Below are positions 42,406 through 50,442 of a DNA stretch of 64,000 bases, one piece after another. The notes under the pieces are model-generated. The model did not search any database and was not told where the DNA came from. It worked only from the letters and a program-made list of their open reading frames with translations. Source of the stretch: an uncultured Collinsella sp. (GTDB lineage Bacteria > Actinomycetota > Coriobacteriia > Coriobacteriales > Coriobacteriaceae); the NCBI GenBank assembly GCA_900540845.1, contig UQHS01000003.1, positions 72,543-136,542 on the forward strand. Reading direction: 5' to 3'. The first letter of the stretch is position 1. Each line of letters opens with the position of its first letter. A program made the translations under genes and the position numbers.

Positions 42406-44826
42406 CTACAGGGCGTCGGGGTGATCCGCCGCCTTCTTGGCCGTGCGAATGAGGAAGTCCTGGTTGGAATTCGTGCCCTTGAGCCCCTTGATAAAGGATG
42501 CAGCGGCGCGCTCGGTGTTGTTCATGCCGGCGAGAATGCGGCGAATGCCCCAGACGAAGGGACGCATCTGCTCATCGACGAGCAGGTCCTCGTTGCGCGT
42601 ACCCGACGCGATGGGGTCGATGGCCGGGAAGATGCGGCGATCGGCGAGGTCGCGGTCGAGCTTGAGCTCCATGTTGCCCGTGCCCTTGAACTCCTCAAAG
42701 ATCACCTCGTCCATCTTGGAACCCGTGTCGACGAGCGCCGACGCGAGGATGGTGAGCGAGCCGCCGTTTTCGATGTTGCGGGCGGCTCCGAGGAAACGCT
42801 TGGGAGGGTACAGCGCAGCCGAGTCCACGCCGCCGGACAGGATGCGGCCCGAAGCGGGGGCGGCGAGGTTGTAAGCGCGCGCGAGACGCGTGATGGAGTC
42901 AAGCACGACCACCACGTCGCCGCCGAGCTCGACGATGCGCTTGGCGCGCTCGATGACCAGCTCCGACACGCGGGTGTGGTTGTCGGCGGGCATATCAAAG
43001 GTGGACGCCACCACATCGCCCTTGATGGAGCGCTGCATATCGGTGACCTCCTCGGGGCGCTCGTCCACCAGCAGGCAGATGAGGTGCACCTCGGGGTTGT
43101 TGATGGCGATGGACTGGCAGATCTTCTTCAAGATCGTGGTCTTGCCGGCCTTTGGCGGCGACACGATCAGTCCGCGCTGGCCCTTGCCGATGGGGCTCAC
43201 GATGTCGATGGCGCGACCGGTGATGGAATCACGGCCATGCTCCATCTTGAGGGGCTCGTTGGGGTAGATCGGAGTGAGGTCGGCGAATTTCGGGCGGCCC
43301 TTGATCTTGTCGGGCTCGACGCCGTTGACCGAGTACAGCTTGGCGAGGCCGGGCAGCTTGTCGTTGGCGCGCATCGGACGCAGGGAGCCGGAGATATAGT
43401 CGCCCGGGCGCAGGCCGGCCGCGCGAATCATCTGCGCCGGCACGAACGCGTCGTCGCGGCTGGGCATGTACCCATGCGCTCGGATGTAGCCAAACCCCTG
43501 GTTGTCCATGTCGAGGATGCCCTCGATGTCGCGGAACCCCTCCGCGCGGGCAGCGGCGGCGTACACCGCCTCGATGAGCTCGGGCTTCTTGATGCCCGTA
43601 GGATCCAGCCCGAGCTCGCGGGCCTTCTCGCGCAGCTCGGCCACCTTCATGGCGGAAAGCTCCTCGCGCGTCAGCGTCGGCTCGGTCGGAACGTATCGAT
43701 TGTTGCGCTGCTTGCGGTTCTCCTTCTGACGCTCGCGGCGCTCGCGGCGCTCGGCGGCGCGGTCGCGATCAGCCGCGGGCCTATCGGACTTGTCACCCTT
43801 AGACGGGCGCTCGGCGTCGCTGCGGTCCTTGTGACTGCGGCGCGGTGGCTTGGCGTCCGAGCGGGCGGCATCGCCTGCAGGGGCAGGGGCCTCAGCGGAG
43901 GATTCGGCCTGAGGGGCGGCATCGGTTGCGCCCTCGGAGTCCTTCGCGCGGGAATCGCGCTTTTTGCCGCGGTTGGAACGTCCCGGACGAACGTCCTTCT
44001 TCGCGTCCTGATCTGAAGGGCCTTCCACATCGGAAGCCTGCTTCACAAGCTCCTCGGAAGGGCTCACGGACCCATCGGGGTTCGAGGCGGCGCGGGCGGA
44101 CTCGGCCAGAGCCTGGTCGCGCGCCTCCATCAACGCCGCCTGCTGAGCGGCAAGCGCGGCTGCGGCGGCCTTCTCGGCCTCCACATACGCTTTGGGCTTA
44201 CGCCCCCTGCGGTTGGGGCGAAGCGCGGGATCAACCAGAGGCTTGACCGCATCGGCCAAAGAGGGGTCGACGGCCGGGAGGTTGTCGGCCGAGGGAACCG
44301 GGGTATCGATGTCGGCCGTCAGCATCTCGGCGGCACGCTCGGCCGCACGGCGCTGACGACGGACGACGGAGGCCTGGCTGATCTGGGCCAGGGCGCGGGC
44401 CTGCATGATCTCGGGAGATTCCTCGCCCGTCACCGAAGCCGCGGGAGCATCGGTTGTCACCTTGCGAGGGCGGCCCCTGCGCTTGGCCGGCTTTTCGGCT
44501 GCGGGGGCATCCCCGGAGGAAGCGGTGGCGGCGGCTTCATCCTGCGTCTGAGCTTGAGATGCCGTCGTTTTACGAGGACGGCCCACGCGGCGCTTGGGGG
44601 CCGGCTTTTCTGCAGCCGTTGCAACGGGGACTTCCTCCGCCCCGGCATCGGCCTTTGCAGGTGCAACCTCAACAGGAGCGGCCTTGGCAGGAGCGTCGAC
44701 CGCGTCGGCAGAGGAGACCTGCTTCGCGGTGACCTTTTTCCTCGTCGCGCGCTTAGCCGGAGCCTTTTGGGAAACACCATCTGTATCAGCGGCGGGCACG
44801 TTCTCGTTATTCATTTCTTCAGACAC
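42406..44826 (-). CDS. rho: Transcription termination factor Rho with long N-terminal extension
   Basis: The hexameric RNA helicase that ends transcription. The conserved C-terminal half starts near residue 380 with the Rho_N helices (TREELSAMKVAELREKAREL), then the cold-shock-like RNA-binding domain (GFGYIRAHGYMPSRDDAFV) and ATPase core with VSPPKAGKTTILKK (Walker A, near 555), LVDERPEEVTDM and SITRLARAYN. The preceding 380 residues, rich in Ala, Lys, Arg and Glu, form a low-complexity basic extension such as occurs in high-GC actinobacteria and may bind RNA independently. Total length is 806 against about 420 for short forms. A GTG at 44826 is used; an ATG lies four codons later. Confidence 0.95.
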   Translation of the reverse strand: MSEEMNNENVPAADTDGVSQKAPAKRATRKKVTAKQVSSADAVDAPAKAAPVEVAPAKADAGAEEVPVATAAEKPAPKRRVGRPRKTTASQAQTQDEAAATASSGDAPAAEKPAKRRGRPRKVTTDAPAASVTGEESPEIMQARALAQISQASVVRRQRRAAERAAEMLTADIDTPVPSADNLPAVDPSLADAVKPLVDPALRPNRRGRKPKAYVEAEKAAAAALAAQQAALMEARDQALAESARAASNPDGSVSPSEELVKQASDVEGPSDQDAKKDVRPGRSNRGKKRDSRAKDSEGATDAAPQAESSAEAPAPAGDAARSDAKPPRRSHKDRSDAERPSKGDKSDRPAADRDRAAERRERRERQKENRKQRNNRYVPTEPTLTREELSAMKVAELREKARELGLDPTGIKKPELIEAVYAAAARAEGFRDIEGILDMDNQGFGYIRAHGYMPSRDDAFVPAQMIRAAGLRPGDYISGSLRPMRANDKLPGLAKLYSVNGVEPDKIKGRPKFADLTPIYPNEPLKMEHGRDSITGRAIDIVSPIGKGQRGLIVSPPKAGKTTILKKICQSIAINNPEVHLICLLVDERPEEVTDMQRSIKGDVVASTFDMPADNHTRVSELVIERAKRIVELGGDVVVVLDSITRLARAYNLAAPASGRILSGGVDSAALYPPKRFLGAARNIENGGSLTILASALVDTGSKMDEVIFEEFKGTGNMELKLDRDLADRRIFPAIDPIASGTRNEDLLVDEQMRPFVWGIRRILAGMNNTERAAASFIKGLKGTNSNQDFLIRTAKKAADHPDAL

Positions 44827-45070
44827 GCGGTTCTACTTTCTTCTCGCGTTGTGGATGCGAGCGCATGGCCCAAGCGAAGAACGGCGGAAAGCAGTTCAAT
44901 GAGTTGTCGTGGATATTGGGCAGCGCAGGTCGCGTTGATGAAAAATATACCACATCCTGCGTAAACGGCAACGTTACATCCTGCGCAAACGCCAACGTTG
45001 TCCGCCACGCCCTCCCATCACGGCGAACGTGCGGCGCTCGAGCGGCCATGCCCGCCGCGGCAGGCTGGCC

Positions 45071-45111
45071 AAAAACAAAAACACCGCCCACGCAAACGAG
45101 CGCGGGCGGTG
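45071..45111 (-). terminator. Intrinsic terminator of argS
   Basis: On the minus strand an 8-bp stem CACCGCCC/GGGCGGTG is followed by TTTTTGTTTTT, a classical terminator 35 bases beyond the argS stop. The rest of the gap 44827-45070 holds only the rho promoter region. Confidence 0.9.
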
Positions 45112-45145
45112 CGAGATCAGGCGATATCGAACGCGCGGACCACCA

Positions 45146-46990
45146 TTACATCTTGGTGGGCGCGGAGACGCCGATGAGGCTCAGAACCAGGTCGAGGACG
45201 GAGCGAACGGCGTCGCAGGCGGCCAGGCGGGCACGCGTGACCTCGGGCTCGACCGGACGGCCCTCGCTCGGGAGCACCTGGCATGCCTGGTAGAAGCTGT
45301 GGAAGCCGGCGGCGAGCTCCTCGGCGTAGTGGGTCAGGCGGAACGGCGCGCGATCGCGGGCGCAGCCAGCGATGAGGTCCTCGAGCTCGGAGATCTTGCG
45401 AGCGAGCGCGAGCTCGGTCGGATCGGTGAGCAGGGAGTAATCGACATCCGAGCCGATGGCCTTCACGGCGACGTTCTCCATGCCCATGAGCTCGGCCTGC
45501 TCGAAGGTGACACCGGCGGCCTTGCGCAGGATGGAGCAGATGCGGGCGTGAGCGTACTGGACGTAGTACACCGGGTTGGACTGGCTCTTCTCCTTGACGG
45601 CATCGATGTCGAAGTCGATGGTCTGGTTGGAGGAGCGGCTCACCAGGGTGTAGCGGGCGGCGTCGGCGCCGACCTCGTCGATGAGCTCACGGAAGGTGAT
45701 CATCGTGCCCTTGCGCTTGGACATGCGGACCGGCTTGCCGGAGCGGAGCAGGTTGACGAACTGGCCCAGCGGCACCTCGAACTGCCCGGGGTAGCCCAGA
45801 GCGTCGCAGACGGCCTTGACGCGGGGGATGTAGCCGTGGTGGTCGGCGCCCCAGATGTCGAGGACGAGGTCGACGCGCTGGAACTTGTTCCAGTGGTAGG
45901 CGATGTCGGAGGAGAAATAGGTATAGTCGCCGTTGGACTTCTTGATGACACGGTCCTTGTCGTCGCCGAACTCGGTCGACTTGAACCACAGGGCGCCGTC
46001 ATCGGTGGTGTAGAGATAACCCATCTTGTCGAGCTTGTCGTAGGCGCGCTCGACCGGAGAGGTGCCGGTCCAGTCCTTCTGGTACATGGTACGCTCGGAC
46101 ATCCACACGTCGAAGTCGCAGCGGACGTCGTGGCAGGTGTCCTTCATGTCCTTGAGCATCTTCTGGTAGCCGCGCTCACGGAAGGAGAGCATGCGCTCGG
46201 TCGGGTCGGCGTCGACCCACTTGTCGCCGTCGGACTTCCAGAAGGCAGCGGCCTCATCGATGATGTAGGTGCCACCGTAGGAATCGGCACCGAGGTCGGC
46301 GGTGAACTCGTCCATGTAGGGATGAGAGTCGAGGTGCTCATCTGCCTCGTCCTGGACGTAGTTGTCGCGGTCCTGGGCGAGGAAGTCGCGCGCGGCGTCG
46401 ATGTCGCAGCCCTGCTTGGCCATGATGTCGGCAAGCTGCATGTAGCGCTTGGAGATGGAGTTGCCAAACGTGTTCATCTGGTTGCCGTAGTCGTTGATCC
46501 AGAACTCGCGCTCGATCTCGTAGCCGGCGTGCTGCATGACGTTGCACATGGAGTCGCCGAGCGCAGCCCAGCGGCCGTGGCCGACGTGCATCGGGCCGAC
46601 GGGGTTGGCGGAAACGAACTCGATCTGAGTCTTGACGCCGCCGCCCACGTTGGACTTGGCGAAATCGCGACCCTGCTCACGGGCGACGCCGAAGATAGCG
46701 TTGTTGGCGGCCGCGTTGAGGTAGAAGTTGATGAAGCCGGGGCCTGCAACCTCGACCTTCTCGACCTCGGCGCTCTCGGGCATGTGGGCCACGACGGCGT
46801 CTGCGATCTTTTTAGGGGCGCAGTGAGCGAGCTTGGCCGACTTCATGGCCATAGTGGAAGTCCACTCGCCATGAGAAGTGTCAGCCGGTCGCTCCATGCC
46901 ACAATCCTCGAGCTCGAATGCGGGCAGATCGCCAGCCTCCTGAGCAGCAGCAAGGGCAGCGCGCACCAACTCTTCAATCTTCTCCGGCAT
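45146..46990 (-). CDS. argS: Arginyl-tRNA synthetase
   Basis: Class I synthetase (614 residues) that charges tRNA-Arg. The HIGH-type motif lies in NPVGPMHVGHGRW (near residue 130), and the KMSKS counterpart is VRMSKRKGT (near 425). The N-terminal additional domain and the C-terminal DALR anticodon domain (YVQYAHARICSILRKA onward) are both present, ending ISLxLIGVSAPTKM-like with a normal length. The ATG at 46990 has GAGGAGG 6 bases upstream; the frame is open further but without signals. It is monocistronic, with its own terminator. Confidence 0.97.
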   Translation of the reverse strand: MPEKIEELVRAALAAAQEAGDLPAFELEDCGMERPADTSHGEWTSTMAMKSAKLAHCAPKKIADAVVAHMPESAEVEKVEVAGPGFINFYLNAAANNAIFGVAREQGRDFAKSNVGGGVKTQIEFVSANPVGPMHVGHGRWAALGDSMCNVMQHAGYEIEREFWINDYGNQMNTFGNSISKRYMQLADIMAKQGCDIDAARDFLAQDRDNYVQDEADEHLDSHPYMDEFTADLGADSYGGTYIIDEAAAFWKSDGDKWVDADPTERMLSFRERGYQKMLKDMKDTCHDVRCDFDVWMSERTMYQKDWTGTSPVERAYDKLDKMGYLYTTDDGALWFKSTEFGDDKDRVIKKSNGDYTYFSSDIAYHWNKFQRVDLVLDIWGADHHGYIPRVKAVCDALGYPGQFEVPLGQFVNLLRSGKPVRMSKRKGTMITFRELIDEVGADAARYTLVSRSSNQTIDFDIDAVKEKSQSNPVYYVQYAHARICSILRKAAGVTFEQAELMGMENVAVKAIGSDVDYSLLTDPTELALARKISELEDLIAGCARDRAPFRLTHYAEELAAGFHSFYQACQVLPSEGRPVEPEVTRARLAACDAVRSVLDLVLSLIGVSAPTKM

Positions 46991-47313
46991 AGAGGTCCTC
47001 CTCATCCTATGGCCCTGAAATGTCCTTCTCGCAGGGCTCACGTACAGACGCACTGTACTCTAGCACAGTGAAGCGAAAAGAGGTCTCAAAACGCATGAAT
47101 TTGCATAGCGTTGCCGAGTTTTCTTCCTCTTTTTCACATTATCGCGCATAATTTTTGCCAGAAATATTAGTGAGCGTTTCGGTGTACTGGCATTTTTCCA
47201 CTTCTCTATTCATGGTATTTCGCGACCACAATGGTCGGATTTTCACATTTCCGCACGTATATGTGGTATACTTAATACCATTGAGCGTTTAGAGTATGCA
47301 TTTTGGAGGAAGC
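46991..47313. other. AT-rich divergent promoter region of argS and the CarD-type gene
   Basis: No gene. This is the most AT-rich intergenic stretch nearby and must contain the argS promoter. The plus-strand promoter candidate is listed separately. Confidence 0.55.
47242..47280 (+). promoter_or_regulatory. Promoter with embedded palindrome before the CarD-type gene
   Basis: A -10 hexamer TATACT at 47267-47272 lies within the inverted repeat TGGTATACTTAATACCA (47264-47280); a TTCACA -35-like element starts at 47242, 19 bases away. A repressor bound to the palindrome would block the promoter directly. Confidence 0.45.
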
Positions 47314-47808
47314 ATGTTTCACATCGGCCAGCACATTATCCATCCCGGGCAGGGTGTCTGCACCGTCATGGGGTTCACCGACGACCCCGCCCACCCCATG
47401 ATCTTGCTCAGCGCGCACTCCGGCCACGCCGAAACGCACCTCATGTATCCTCTCGCCCAACAAGATCGGCTACATGCCATCATCTCGCCTCAAGATGCCG
47501 AGCACGTGCTTTCCCATTACGAAGAGGTCGCCATCGACCCGTTTACCGATCGCAACAGCTCGCTTGAGGAGACCCACTTCAAGCAGCAGCTCAAACTCGG
47601 CGCGCCCGAGACGGTTCGCGTCGCCAAGACCATGGCGCACCGCATCGCCGACGCCAAGGCTCGCGGCAAAAAGCCCAGCAGCTACTATTCACGTGTCCTG
47701 AAGGAAGCGCGCAAGCGCAGCATCGAGGAGTTCGCCATCGCGCTCGAGGTCGACGAGGCCATCGTGGAGCAGCGCTTTATCGCCGCGGCGCACGCACACG
47801 ACGAATGA
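47314..47808 (+). CDS. CarD/CdnL-family transcriptional regulator
   Basis: A 164-residue protein with an N-terminal RNA-polymerase-interacting domain of the CarD/TRCF type (MFHIGQHIIHPGQGVCTVMGF) and a helical C-terminal domain with ARGKKPSSYYSRVLKEARKR. In mycobacteria CarD stabilises open promoter complexes at rRNA and other genes; this homologue may act similarly, though smaller CdnL-like proteins occur in stress control. The ATG at 47314 has GGAGGA just upstream. The gene is followed by one copy of the 35-nt palindromic repeat, then the RNA leader of the HD gene. Confidence 0.87.
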   Translation: MFHIGQHIIHPGQGVCTVMGFTDDPAHPMILLSAHSGHAETHLMYPLAQQDRLHAIISPQDAEHVLSHYEEVAIDPFTDRNSSLEETHFKQQLKLGAPETVRVAKTMAHRIADAKARGKKPSSYYSRVLKEARKRSIEEFAIALEVDEAIVEQRFIAAAHAHDE

Positions 47809-47809
47809 T

Positions 47810-47840
47810 CAATTTGGGGACGGGTGCAAGATTACACATG
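47810..47840. repeat. Palindromic repeat, copy 1 (degenerate)
   Basis: Contains CAATTTGGGGACGGGTGCAA and a degenerate half-site ATTACACATG. The same unit recurs at 50405-50439, 53162-53196 and 54763-54797. It lies in the space after the CarD-type gene. Confidence 0.7.
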
Positions 47841-47901
47841 GCACATGTTGCTCCTCCCCGCGTTTACTCAACGTTAACCACCCTCATGCTATAGTGTGGT
47901 G

Positions 47902-48010
47902 CAGTAAGCCTCCCCCTTCACCGGATGGGGGATCCAAGGCGTCCGATCCCCGACCGTAGGTACGGCGCGCTCGCAGCGCTATAAGGCAGGGGTCTCGGGC
48001 GCCTTTTTGT
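47902..48010 (+). ncRNA. Structured RNA leader with terminator upstream of the HD gene
   Basis: After a TATAGT box at 47890-47895 comes a hairpin (GCCT...CCCCC with GGGGG...AGGC, 47908-47940) and then a 13-bp outer stem pairing 47938-47951 with 47989-48003, which encloses two small hairpins and is followed by TTTTTG. The AGGC at 47937-47940 is shared by both stems, so they compete. This suits a riboswitch-like attenuator or a small RNA with a terminator. No known class was recognised. Confidence 0.6.
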
Positions 48011-48037
48011 CTATCGGCGCCATCATTTGGAGGAACC

Positions 48038-48637
48038 ATGGCCCAGCTCAACGCCGAAATCACCCGCGAGGCGGCATTCGACCTGCTCAGCGAGCACAAC
48101 AAAGATCCGTTCCACATCGAGCACGCCGAGACGGTCGAGCAGACCATGCGCTATTTCGCGCGCGAGTACGACCCCGAGAACGAGGAATTCTGGGGCATCG
48201 TCGGCCTGCTGCACGACCTCGACTGGGAAGAGCATGACGACGACCCGATGAACCACACCATCTACGCCGCGAAGGACATCGAGGCGGCAGGCGGCAGCGC
48301 CGATCTCATTCGCGCCATCCAGACGCACACGAGCGACTACAACACGAGCTTGCCCAAGCCCGAGCTCCAGATGGAAAAGATTCTGTTCGCCACCGAGGAG
48401 CTCACTGGCCTCATCGGCGCCGCCGTTGTCATGCGCCCCTCCAAGAGCGTGATGGACTTCAACATTAAATCGCTCAAGAAGAAGTTCAAGGACAAGCGCT
48501 TCGCCGCAGGCGTGAGCCGCGACGTGATCCGCTCCGGTGCCGAGATGCTCGGCTGGGAACTCGACGAGCTGTTCGCTCGCACCATCGAGGCCATGCAGAG
48601 CTTCGCCCCCGATCGTGACACGTTCGGCCAGGAGTAA
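48038..48637 (+). CDS. HD-domain phosphohydrolase
   Basis: A 199-residue HD/HDIG-type metal-dependent hydrolase. The metal ligands appear as FHIEHAETVEQTM, GLLHDLDWEEHDDDP and AIQTHTSDYN in the first 100 residues. Related short HD proteins hydrolyse nucleotides or related phosphate esters; the true substrate cannot be told. The ATG at 48038 has TTTGGAGGAACC in front. It lies directly downstream of a structured RNA with an internal terminator, so its expression is probably attenuated by some signal. A strong terminator follows at 48705-48733. Confidence 0.87.
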   Translation: MAQLNAEITREAAFDLLSEHNKDPFHIEHAETVEQTMRYFAREYDPENEEFWGIVGLLHDLDWEEHDDDPMNHTIYAAKDIEAAGGSADLIRAIQTHTSDYNTSLPKPELQMEKILFATEELTGLIGAAVVMRPSKSVMDFNIKSLKKKFKDKRFAAGVSRDVIRSGAEMLGWELDELFARTIEAMQSFAPDRDTFGQE

Positions 48638-48704
48638 GCGCCGTGCATTGCAGAATTGATTATTCGAGGGTAGCCGCGCCACTGTCCAACCCATCGAACT
48701 GACT

Positions 48705-48733
48705 GAGGGGTGCCTGCTTGGCGGGCGCCCCTC
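48705..48733 (+). terminator. Terminator after the HD gene
   Basis: A 10-bp stem GAGGGGTGCC/GGCGCCCCTC (one G-T pair) encloses a 9-base loop and is followed by AATTTGC. Confidence 0.65.
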
Positions 48734-48784
48734 AATTTGCTATGGATGACACGAACGTGCAGTGGCGCTCGCTCAGGTTCAAAA

Positions 48785-48986
48785 TACCAAATAATCCTAA
48801 TTTGTAACCGAGGGACCGGTGGGTTCGGCCACCTTACGCCGAGTTGCCCGGCAATAGGCGACATATCAACTGCTTTTGTTGCATATTTCAAGCTTCCATG
48901 ACGCAATCAATGAGATTTCACCCGCATCAAATCGCAAAGCCAACGATTGGGAGAACCCATCGGTTACAAATTAGGAGAATTTGGTA
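48785..48986. mobile_element. Miniature inverted-repeat element (MITE-like), about 200 bases
   Basis: Arms at 48785-48811 and 48960-48986 are 27-base inverted repeats with two mismatches (each starting TACCAAAT in its own direction, with AATCCTAATTTG inside the left one). Similarity continues inward to a GGTGGGTTC segment after an 8-base insertion in one arm. No transposase gene fits in between. No target duplication is obvious. This is the main content of the 480-base gap between the HD gene and proA. Confidence 0.6.
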
Positions 48987-49113
48987 TCCAGCTCCTCAGA
49001 TCGCCATCGCTCGACGGCGGCAGACGCCAACCTGCCGCATGATTCGCACGGCTCGCTAACGAAAACAACGGCATATTCAACGAGGCTGGAACGCTGGGTC
49101 GGCGAGGGCGCGG

Positions 49114-50391
49114 CTACGGACGCACCTGGCCGCTGCCGCGAAGCTCATACTTGTAGGTGGTGAGCGCCTCGGCGGCGAAGGGCCCACGGGCATGCAGCTT
49201 CTGCGTGGAAATGCCAATCTCGGCGCCCAGGCCAAACTCTCCGCCGTCGGTGAAACGCGTGCTCGCGTTGGCGTAGACCGCCGCCGCATCGATCTCGCGC
49301 AGGAAGCGGTCGCACACCGCCTCGTCCTCGGCCACGATGCACTCGGAGTGACCCGTGCCATAACGGTTGATATGTGCAATGGCCTCGTCCACACCGCTCA
49401 CGGCCTTCACGCTGATATCGAGCGACAGATACTCGCGGCTCCAGTCCTCCTCCGTCGCGTCCACGAAGGAGTCGAGCACGCCGGCATTCTGCGCCGCCAT
49501 GCGCGCCGCGGCGTCGCCGTGAACAGTCACGCCGGCGGCAGCAAGCTCGGCAAGCATGCCGGGCAAAAACGCAGCGGCAACCGACTCATCCACCAACAGC
49601 GACTCGCAAGCGTTGCACACGCCCACGCGCTGGGTCTTGGCGTTCATGATGATCGCACGAGCTCGGTCGAAGTCGGCGCTCGCATGGACATAGGTGTGGC
49701 AATTCCCCGTGCCTGTCTCGATGACCGGCACCAGGCTCTCGCGTACGCAGCGCTGGATGAGTCCCGCCCCTCCGCGCGGAATGAGCACGTCCACCACGCC
49801 GCGCAGGGCCATGAGCGCGCCGGTTGCCGCGCGGTCGGTCGTCTCGACGATGGAGACGCACGCGCGGTCGAACCCGCTGGCCTCCACGGCATCGGCGAGG
49901 ACGTGCGCAATGGCCACGCAGCTGCCCTGGGCGAGCGAGCCGCCGCGCAGGATGCAGGCGTTGCCCGTGCGGATGCAGATGCCGGCGGCGTCGGCGGTCA
50001 CGTTGGGGCGCGCCTCGTACACCATGGCGACCAGCCCCAGCGGCACGCTCATGCGGCGCAGATGCACGCCCTCGCTGATATCGTGCTCGTCGAGTACACG
50101 GCCCACCGGGTCGGGCAGCTCGGCGAGCTTCTCGAGGCCGGCGGCCATGCCCTCGATGCGCCCAGGCGTGAGCAGCAGGCGATCGAGCAGCCCCTCGGAC
50201 GTGCCCGCGACTCGCGCCGCTTCCATGTCGGCGGTGTTCGCCTCAAGTACCTCGTCGGCGCGCTCGCGCAGCGCACTCGCCATGGCGCGTACCGCCGCAC
50301 ATCGCACCTCATCGGAAGCAAACCCCAAGGCCCGCGAGGCCTCCTTGGCCCCCCGCGCCAGATCTTCAACATATGCAGAGATATCGCTCAT
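49114..50391 (-). CDS. proA: Gamma-glutamyl phosphate reductase
   Basis: A 425-residue aldehyde-dehydrogenase-fold enzyme that reduces glutamyl-5-phosphate to the semialdehyde in proline synthesis. The catalytic cysteine is in VCNACESLLVD (around residue 260), with ETGTGNCHTYV earlier and SVPLGLVAMVYEARPNVT near residue 115. The C-terminus has STRFTDGGEFGLGAEIGIS. The ATG at 50391 lies 52 bases after proB, with one palindromic repeat copy in the gap. It is the last gene of the pncB-proB-proA set, which lacks proC here. Confidence 0.96.
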   Translation of the reverse strand: MSDISAYVEDLARGAKEASRALGFASDEVRCAAVRAMASALRERADEVLEANTADMEAARVAGTSEGLLDRLLLTPGRIEGMAAGLEKLAELPDPVGRVLDEHDISEGVHLRRMSVPLGLVAMVYEARPNVTADAAGICIRTGNACILRGGSLAQGSCVAIAHVLADAVEASGFDRACVSIVETTDRAATGALMALRGVVDVLIPRGGAGLIQRCVRESLVPVIETGTGNCHTYVHASADFDRARAIIMNAKTQRVGVCNACESLLVDESVAAAFLPGMLAELAAAGVTVHGDAAARMAAQNAGVLDSFVDATEEDWSREYLSLDISVKAVSGVDEAIAHINRYGTGHSECIVAEDEAVCDRFLREIDAAAVYANASTRFTDGGEFGLGAEIGISTQKLHARGPFAAEALTTYKYELRGSGQVRP

Positions 50392-50404
50392 GGTGACTCC
50401 TCAA

Positions 50405-50439
50405 ATGTGTAATTCTGCACCCGTCCCCTAATTGCACAT
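50405..50439. repeat. Palindromic repeat, copy 2
   Basis: An ATGTGTAATTCTGCACCC arm is followed by GTCCCC and ATTGCACAT. The repeat fills the gap between proB and proA, so it would be transcribed within the operon and could form a processing or stability hairpin. Confidence 0.75.
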
Positions 50440-50442
50440 CGC

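Noticed and set aside
42382..44016. A 544-codon plus-strand open frame opposite rho
   Set aside because: Its sequence is the antisense of the Rho gene and shows compositional rather than protein-like pattern. The Rho frame carries all family motifs.
45029..47071. A 680-codon plus-strand open frame opposite argS
   Set aside because: Antisense shadow of argS with no recognisable domains; argS has both class I motifs and a good ribosome site.
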